32,348 nucleotides of DNA, from assembly GCA_003427395.1 (NCBI GenBank), contig BFEA01000819.1, positions 439,485 to 471,832 on the forward strand. Reading direction: 5' to 3'. Source of the DNA: Chara braunii. Taxonomy: Eukaryota > Streptophyta > Charophyceae > Charales > Characeae. A model generated the notes under the pieces. That model did not search any database. It was not told where the DNA came from and saw nothing but the letters and a program-made list of their open reading frames with translations. The position numbers and the translations under genes are program-made. This document shows, one piece after another, positions 27,547 through 32,348 of the stretch (position 1 is its first letter; every line of letters begins with the position of its first letter).

Positions 27547-28440
27547 CCTTTTTTTTCTTTTTTCTTTTTTTTGTGAACAACCCGATCAAGAAGTAGGGGT
27601 GCTGATATGAGCGGTCGCATCTAGTACTGTCGGGGAGGCTCCGTCTATTAGTGGTGAGCGTCACATGCTGGAAAACGGGTCCAGCATCCCTTATACAGCA
27701 TAGGAAATAGAGAGTCTTGCAGGTATTCCATGCCCAATTGAAATGTAACCCCTTAGTCCTCGACCCAACCCCCCCCTACCTAGATCTGACCTTTTACCCA
27801 CTACCCGCCCCATACCATTCCATATTCACCAACGCCAGGGGTGGGGGAGGGAAAAACTCGACAAATTCTGACAGGCGGCGACGCGAGATAGAGGGGTCGA
27901 TCTTCGTCCAGTCTTGAAAGCATAGATGGTAGTCTCTTTCCCCATCTCCTACTTCGTTCCCCCCCCACCCCTCCCTTCCTTTCCACACAACCTTTGCGAT
28001 CCACCCCCCTCGTTCCTCGCCCAGCCAGTCTTTGCAGAAGCTTTCTATGTTTTGTCTGATTTCTTGTTTGGAATGTAAAAAAGCTATCTTCTGCAACATA
28101 GAAATCTGTGCCATCCCGGCGTCGGTGCACACTGGAAATGGAAGGGGTTCGCCCAGCCAGCCTTTGCAGAAGCTTTCTATGTTTCATCTTCTGTTTTACT
28201 TTTTTCCCCATTGACTAACATTCTCTTCTTGTATTTGTTCTTTTATTGAGCTGATGAAATCTGTGCCATCCCGGCGAACCCCTTCCATTTCCAGTGTGCA
28301 CCGACGCCACCAGATACCCCAGATAATGGCTCTGCGCCCCACTTTAAACCTGTTCTCCTCAAAGGTTGTGACTTGCGCCGGGAGAGTCTTTTGCATTACA
28401 GTATGCAACCAACTTTCTCCTGGACACACAGACTCAGCAC
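27547..28440 (-). pseudogene. LINE 3' fragment: ORF2 end, UTR and tail
   Basis: On the minus strand the frame reads TTFEENRFKVGRRAIIWGIW, matching TPFTENMYRIGRRAVMWALW of the main ORF2. After a rearranged segment it resumes with FCKDWLGEERGGWIAKVVW (main: FCKDWLGGEREGWIAKVVW) and ends near FFPPPPLALVNMEWYG. A UTR of about 100 bp leads to GGGATGCTGGACCCG, CCACTAATAGACGGAGCC, a weakened hairpin and an A-rich tail interrupted by G (27548-27572). It proves that the tail module is physically the LINE 3' end. The middle (28019-28306) holds a duplication and a 32-bp inverted repeat. Confidence 0.75.
28019..28306. repeat. Duplication with a 32-bp inverted repeat inside a LINE fragment
   Basis: GCCAGYCTTTGCAGAAGCTT occurs at about 28023 and 28155. 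GAAATCTGTGCCATCCCGGC occurs at 28101-28120 and 28256-28275. The 32 bases at 28121-28152 are the perfect reverse complement of 28274-28305. One joint therefore connects the same sequence to an inverted neighbour. Confidence 0.85.
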
Positions 28441-28512
28441 TCCAACCATCACTGCCTCCAGGCACTCAAACCATCACTGCCTCCAATCCTCCGGAATATT
28501 GATACTATAAAT

Positions 28513-28578
28513 GATCAGAAGCAGAAAAAAGAAAAAGCAAAAAAAAAGAAAAGAAAAAAAGCAGCAGATCAGAAGCAG
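28513..28578 (+). mobile_element. A-rich insertion with 12-bp target duplication
   Basis: GATCAGAAGCAG is exact at 28513-28524 and 28567-28578. The 42-base insert is almost entirely A with scattered G and two GC dinucleotides. It is probably an older bodyless tail that has accumulated changes. Confidence 0.65.
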
Positions 28579-28607
28579 ATCAATGCAAGAGGTCTCTCTG
28601 AAGAAAT

Positions 28608-28835
28608 TCACACACCGCTGTTAGGTACGCAACCGCTTCCCTTTTTCCCAACAGGGGCAATGCAGATAGATGTCGCTGCAGTATGAAGTCTGTACAAACA
28701 AAAAAACACAATGTTTTGGGACGCTGGACCCGGTTTCCAGCAGGTGCTGCTCCCCACCAATAGATGGAGCCTCCCCGGCAGTGCTAGGCGTGTCTGCTCT
28801 TATCAGCACCCCTAGCACCGTCTCGGGCTGTTTTT

Positions 28836-28871
<36 letters not shown>

Positions 28872-28877
28872 CACACC
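28608..28877 (+). mobile_element. 252-bp LINE 3' end with 9-bp target duplication
   Basis: TCACACACC is exact at 28608-28616 and 28869-28877. The insert carries a CAACAGGGGCAAT segment related to the LINE UTR, GGGACGCTGGACCCGG (28720 onward), hairpin arms GTGCTAGG (28781-28788) and CCTAGCAC (28811-28818) around the usual loop, GGCTGTTTTTC and 32 A. It is a clean 5'-truncated copy and it lies at the edge of the neighbouring inverted-repeat element. Confidence 0.85.
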
Positions 28878-28880
28878 ACG

Positions 28881-29262
28881 TGACACCAGCGCATAAAATC
28901 GCAAAATCGTAAAATTTGTGCAATTTTTAGGGTCACATGTCCCCCCTATCTTGCGGATTCACGTAACTAACTGGGTACGTGTTTGTCAGCGGGCTGAGGA
29001 GCAACGAGCATACATATTTTGTGTGCACCCTTGGAGGTGGGTGCCTGTGGAGGTGCCTGCAAAATACGTACCTTTTCCTGTGACTTCTATTCGCGTTTGT
29101 GGCTCACACCATGTGACTGCACTGAGCGTGAATTCACATTCGGAGGACTGGTCACGGTCACGTCTTTCCTGTTTTGTGCCAGACGCAGGACAGCTGTGTG
29201 ACCAGGCGGCACACTATAATCACAAAATCACGCAAAATTTGCGATTTTAGGTGCTAGTGTGA
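28881..29262. mobile_element. ~380-bp inverted-repeat element
   Basis: The left end TGACACCAGCGCATAAAATC then GCAAA and the right end TTTGCGATTTTAGGTGCTAG then TGTGA are inverted repeats with a few mismatches. GTGACC/GGTCAC and CACATG motifs recur inside. No transposase is encoded. The exact ends and target duplication are obscured by the LINE tail inserted at the left. Confidence 0.5.
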
Positions 29263-29339
29263 GTAGGCCCTGAGAAAGAAAAGCTGCATTGTGTGAATGT
29301 TGCAATTGGTGAGAAGCATTCAACTGTACATATATATCG

Positions 29340-29427
29340 TCATATACATAGTCAAACAGAGCTGCCTGGTAAACCGTAGGCAAAAGAGGGGCTGTGACAA
29401 ACTGTTTTGTCCGAGTTTCACCGACTC
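29340..29427. mobile_element. Solo right terminus of the GAGTYGGTGAAACTC family
   Basis: From inside to outside: ATAGTCAAACAGAGCTGCC, GGTAAACCGTAGGCA, GGGGCTGTGACAAACTGTTT and GAGTTTCACCGACTC. The last two match the ends of the element at 11428-12291. The first two match the palindrome at 31601-31782 and the segment at 30050. It links what otherwise look like separate repeats into one family. Confidence 0.6.
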
Positions 29428-29434
29428 ATCATAT

Positions 29435-29468
29435 ATCTATATCTAGATAGATAGATAGATATAGATAT
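29435..29468. repeat. GATA-type microsatellite
   Basis: TATCTATATCTAGATAGATAGATAGATATAG-like tract, partly palindromic. Confidence 0.8.
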
Positions 29469-29600
29469 CATCACACAGTGCATCGGAGCGCAAAGGCAAA
29501 AAAAACAAAACAGAAAAAGGAAAGAAGCAAGGATGGAAAGCTCTGCCTGTTCATCACCTCTTACGTACAAGGCCAGGCAAGTGGATGATGGTTGAGCACC
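29466..29600. repeat. Dispersed repeat, copy 1 of 2
   Basis: It contains ATCATCACACAGTGC, GGAGCGCAAAGGC plus an A-rich stretch, and TGTTCATCACCTCTTACGTA with CAAGGCC and CAAGTGG. The same blocks recur at 29875-30001. Confidence 0.5.
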
Positions 29601-29874
29601 GGCTGCCCCCATCTCCATGTGTCACAAGGACCCACTTGCATGCAGCCAAAAGGCAAAAAAGAGGTAAAGAAAAGGAGGAGGAAACCAAACCTCACTTGTA
29701 GGACAGATAAAGCTTTCGACACCACCAACAGATAAGGAGTAACAATCCAAATCCAAATATAATCAAGAGTAAAAGAAACGGAACCACAACATAGGGTCCG
29801 CAATATACAGATGTCATTCCACGTCAGGGAGAAATGGTATAAATATATATATATCGTCACAAATATATATATAC
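29601..29874. other. Unannotated region between dispersed repeats
   Basis: AT-rich with no recognisable gene. TA-rich stretches with CGTCACAAATATA (around 29845-29875) resemble the inner part of the palindrome at 31601-31782. Confidence 0.35.
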
Positions 29875-29997
29875 ATTGTCACAAAGATATCAGAGCGCAA
29901 AAGCGAAAAAAACAAGAAAAGATTCAATTCATTTTTTATCTTCTTACTTACAACTCCCCGTGTTCAAAACCTCTTGCGTCCAAGGCCGCCCAAGTGG

Positions 29998-30001
<4 letters not shown>
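29875..30001. repeat. Dispersed repeat, copy 2 of 2
   Basis: It holds TTGTCACAAAGATATCAGAG, GCGCAAAAGCG plus an A-rich stretch, and GTTCAAAACCTCTTGCGTCC with AAGGCC and CAAGTGGG. It is diverged from copy 1. Confidence 0.5.

Positions 30002-30046
<45 letters not shown>
30001..30046. repeat. TA dinucleotide microsatellite
   Basis: About 22 TA units, directly followed by a CTCTCTGCCTACGGCTTACC terminus of the inverted-repeat family. Confidence 0.95.
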
Positions 30047-30049
<3 letters not shown>

Positions 30050-30279
30050 CTCTGCCTACGGCTTACCGGGCAGCTCTGTTTGACTATATATATACGAGGT
30101 AGCCCGAGTTCGGTCGGGGCCGAACACCCGAACGCCCAAAGGTTCCGGACCCCCCAACGACGGGTTCGGGCCGAACGTGAAATTTTTATTTTTTTCCTTT
30201 TTTGGGATTTTTTTTTTTATTGCATTGCAGAGGGGGCCCTCTTGACAGTACATATTTTTTCATAAAAAAAAAAGAATCA

Positions 30280-30780
30280 AGGCATGGAGGAAGTTTGCCT
30301 ACCAAACGGCAGGAACCCCTCCCGCATGTGCGTGGGTGTGCGTGGGTGTTACGGATCAAAATGCCAAATCAACCCGAAAACTATACGGGAACCTCTATAA
30401 GATCCGCTCACCCGGTCACATGTCCTTATCATGACCGTTCACAATGCCAACCAAAATCATGTACCGGCAGTCCCAAATACACCAGGAAGGGGGGGGGGGT
30501 TGTCGGTTTGCAGTTTTGGCACGAAGTGTGGGGAGTGGAGACGGGGAGGATGGGGTAGGTTCGTTGCATTTCTGGTGAGATTTTGGGTGTGCATTTGTTT
30601 TTAAAACGAAAACATTTTTTTAGTGCTTAGTGGGGGCGGGGTAAATTTGGGTATGGTACGGTTGCTGTAGGGGGGGGTGTCTTGGAAGGGTGGGTTAGGG
30701 GTCAGTCAGTGCATGTCATCTCTGTAAGGGGGTGAGTATGGGGGTGGTGGGTGGGGCACCAGTCAGGGGATCGTTGCAGG
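30280..30780. other. Unannotated G-rich interior
   Basis: G-rich plus strand with runs of 8 to 10 G (30488, 30669) and GGGTG motifs. No gene is seen. Such G runs could form quadruplexes, which is not demonstrated. Confidence 0.35.
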
Positions 30781-31009
30781 GTTTACCATATGGTGCACCC
30801 ACATCTCTATATATCGTCAAACAGAGCAGAGTTGTCCGGTATATATATATATATAGGGTCACCAGCCCGTACGTACGGAGGTCCCCGGGCAGACCTCCGT
30901 ACTTACAGGCGTTCGGGGTCCCGTACGGGGTCCGAAGTTGACGGCGTTCGGCCCCCGCCAAAAAATATTTCGGGGCCTAAAAATAACTTTTTTTTTTTAA
31001 ATTGTTTTT

Positions 31010-31320
31010 CGCGAGTTCTTTATGACATGAGTTACATCCCTATAAATTTTCAAGTCATTTGGATCCGCCAAATAAGAATTAAAAATCGCCAAAGATGGCA
31101 GTCTCAAAACGCGCTCGCCCACGTTTTTTCCACTTTTAACTTCTTGTTTTCACTTTAGTTCAGGATCTAAACAATTTTATTATTTTTTGAAACTTTTTTA
31201 GTGGGTTTTGCATTATGTGAAGTACACATCTGTAAATTTTCAGGTCATTTAGCTATTCCAAAAAAAAATGAAAAATCTCCAAAGATGGCGGCGTTGAAAA
31301 CATGCTCGCGCACTCGCTAA
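31010..31320. repeat. Two-copy 190-bp tandem duplication
   Basis: TAAATTTTCARGTCATTT begins at 31043 and 31233. Both copies continue to TCTCCAAAGATGGC (TCGCCAAAGATGGC in the first) and a GCTCGCSCAC block. Diverged, so not recent. Confidence 0.7.
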
Positions 31321-31600
31321 AATTAATTCTTTTTTATTCTTTTTTATTTTTATTATTAGTATTTGTTTTTCGTATTTTTTTTTCATTTGAAATTTGGTAA
31401 GGAATTTGGATGTAATGCTCAGGCAAATCTTGTTCAATTTATTTTTATTCATAACATATCTTTTTTTCAGTTTTTTTTTTTTTTTTTTTTTAATGGCCGA
31501 ACGCATCCCCAAGGGGTCCCATACGTTCGGGCGTTCGGGTTCGGGTGTTCGGCCTGTCCCGAACGTCGGTTACCTTGTATATATAATGTCCTCTTCTCTC

Positions 31601-31667
31601 TCTCTGCCTACGGTTTACCGGGCAGTTCTATTTGTGACGATATATATACATATATATCGTCAAATAG

Positions 31668-31701
<34 letters not shown>

Positions 31702-31702
31702 C

Positions 31703-31733
<31 letters not shown>

Positions 31734-31782
31734 CATATATATATCGTCACAAATAGAACTGCCCGGTAAACCGTAGGCAGGA
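31601..31782. mobile_element. Long palindrome with TA-rich centre
   Basis: CTGCCTACGGTTTACCGGGC then AGTTCTATTTGTGACGATAT (31606-31646) is the reverse complement of the segment ending at 31778 (ATATCGTCACAAATAGAACT then GCCCGGTAAACCGTAGGCAG). Arms of about 43 bases are essentially perfect. The centre is (TA)n with ACATATATA units and an internal CGTCAAATAG. It is a MITE-like palindrome belonging to the family seen at 29340 and 30047. Confidence 0.8.
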
Positions 31783-31811
31783 TAGAAAACATTACGTCCA
31801 ACTTTTCCCTT

Positions 31812-31926
31812 TTTTTTTTCATAATAAAAACAAAAAGGCACATGCAGTTTGTACGAATCACCGGTCTGTTCGCGCAATTCTATGCACTGCCACTTTTTTT
31901 TCATAATAAAAACAAAAAGGTATGTG
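31812..31926. repeat. Two direct copies of a 30-bp A/T-rich repeat
   Basis: TTTTTTTTCATAATAAAAAC followed by AAAAAGG occurs at about 31813 and 31895. The 50 bases between could be an insertion with an unusually long duplication, or this may be a simple duplication. Confidence 0.6.
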
Positions 31927-31976
31927 CTGCTGTCGTCCCCCTACATGTAGCATAACGCACCGGTGAGGGTACGTTG

Positions 31977-32050
31977 TAACGAATGTATACAAGTTTTGTT
32001 TCCGGTCAAGTACAACCATAATCAGGGTGCGGTGTGCTTCGGGGGAAGAC
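31977..32050 (+). repeat. Dispersed ~70-bp repeat, distant copy
   Basis: TAACGAATGTATACAAG, GTACAACCATAATCAGGGTG, GTGTGCTTCGGGG and GAAGAC match the copies at 6018, 6137 and 6331 in the same block order. A small remnant (ATAACCATAATGACAG) follows at 32209. Confidence 0.65.
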
Positions 32051-32157
32051 CCCAAATAGTCGTAAGAAAAGAAGCGAATCCAGAACGGGATCTGTGTACA
32101 CTACCTCTCTTTTTCCGTCAAGTTGTGTGTTCTAAGTTTATTCCAATATTATGGGAT

Positions 32158-32204
32158 ATTATGTCCTAACTCCTTTTTTTTTTTTTTAATTATGTCCTAA
32201 CTCC
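32158..32204 (-). mobile_element. Bodyless poly(A) insertion with perfect 16-bp target duplication
   Basis: ATTATGTCCTAACTCC is exact at 32158-32173 and 32189-32204. Only 14 T and one A lie between. It is a minus-strand tail-only insertion. Confidence 0.9.
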
Positions 32205-32348
32205 TAATCATAACCATAATGACAGTGGTAATAATCCGGATAGTATATACTTCCTGCTACGGTTTTCTCCGGTCAGGTCGAGCGGCAGTGGTCGGGGCCG
32301 TCACTACGCGGCCATGCTGTGCCTCTAGTGCTAGCGGCGTGTCTGGAG
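32205..32348. other. Window end, no feature identified
   Basis: GC content rises after 32270, which might mark a promoter or exon of a neighbouring locus beyond the window. Nothing can be assigned. Confidence 0.3.

Larger units (their letters stand above)
30080..31585. mobile_element. GTTCGG-rich element(s) with TATATA-flanked ends
   Basis: The end at 30082 (TATATATACGAGGTAGCCCG then AGTTCGG) matches in reverse the end at about 31500-31582 (CCGAACGTCGGTTACCTTGT then ATATA). A third end of similar type lies at 30845 (TATATAGGGTCACCAGCCCG). Inside each end are clustered GTTCGG/CCGAAC motifs, then T-rich DNA. The span could be one 1.5-kb element or a nested pair. No transposase is recognised. 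Confidence 0.45.

Noticed and set aside
8753-28868. Scattered GGGACGCTGGACCCGG modules as an independent SINE family
   Set aside because: Two copies continue upstream into LINE ORF2 coding sequence, and the main LINE ends with the module. They carry no tRNA-type promoter. They are better explained as 5'-truncated LINEs.
29811-30265. ORFs with runs of Ile-Tyr
   Set aside because: These are translations of TA dinucleotide repeats.

Overview
The window looks like nuclear DNA of a repeat-rich eukaryote, most likely of the green lineage. I see no bacterial operon organisation, no rRNA and no intact host gene. The strongest taxonomic clue is a plant/alga-style L1-type LINE with a C-terminal zinc-knuckle region. 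A charophyte alga such as Chara would fit, but this is a guess from general character and is not proven by the sequence. Runs of N (946-947, 990, 15223-15262) and a residual Tn5/Nextera adapter (23572-23597) show this is a draft assembly.

Layout. 1-6000: mostly unannotatable, AT-rich non-coding DNA, with a TATA-box candidate at 1592 and a degenerate 50-bp tandem repeat (2306-2600). 6000-8500: foldback repeats, a 362-bp inverted-repeat element, a tRNA-derived SINE head and two copies of a short element with TTAA-flanked inverted termini. 8700-10040: 5'-truncated LINE tails on the minus strand and interleaved inverted repeats. 10080-11180: tRNA-like sequences, then a 196-bp dimeric tandem array. 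11428-12291: an inverted-repeat element carrying a 183-codon ORF. 12476-15060: another TTAA element, a 15-bp minisatellite and a roughly 640-bp repeat family. 15396-21523: a LINE fragment followed by an almost complete but dead LINE (endonuclease, reverse transcriptase, zinc knuckle, 3' hairpin, poly(A)). 21576-25510: truncated retrocopies, an inverted-repeat element with ACTCTCGAAA motifs, A/C-rich repeats and minisatellites. 25880-28880: microsatellites, more of the 640-bp family, a minus-strand LINE fragment and further tails. 28880-32348: inverted-repeat elements rich in TATA and GTTCGG motifs, and a poly(T) insertion with a perfect target duplication.

How the parts relate. The common thread is target-primed retroposition. 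The LINE 3' end carries a hairpin with loop TCTGCTCTTATCAG and a poly(A) tail. Copies of that end, shrinking to a few bases or to poly(A) alone, are scattered through the window between short target-site duplications. Several families of non-autonomous inverted-repeat elements fill most of the remaining space. The two best leads are the bodyless poly(A) insertions with exact target duplications and the covarying 3' hairpin.
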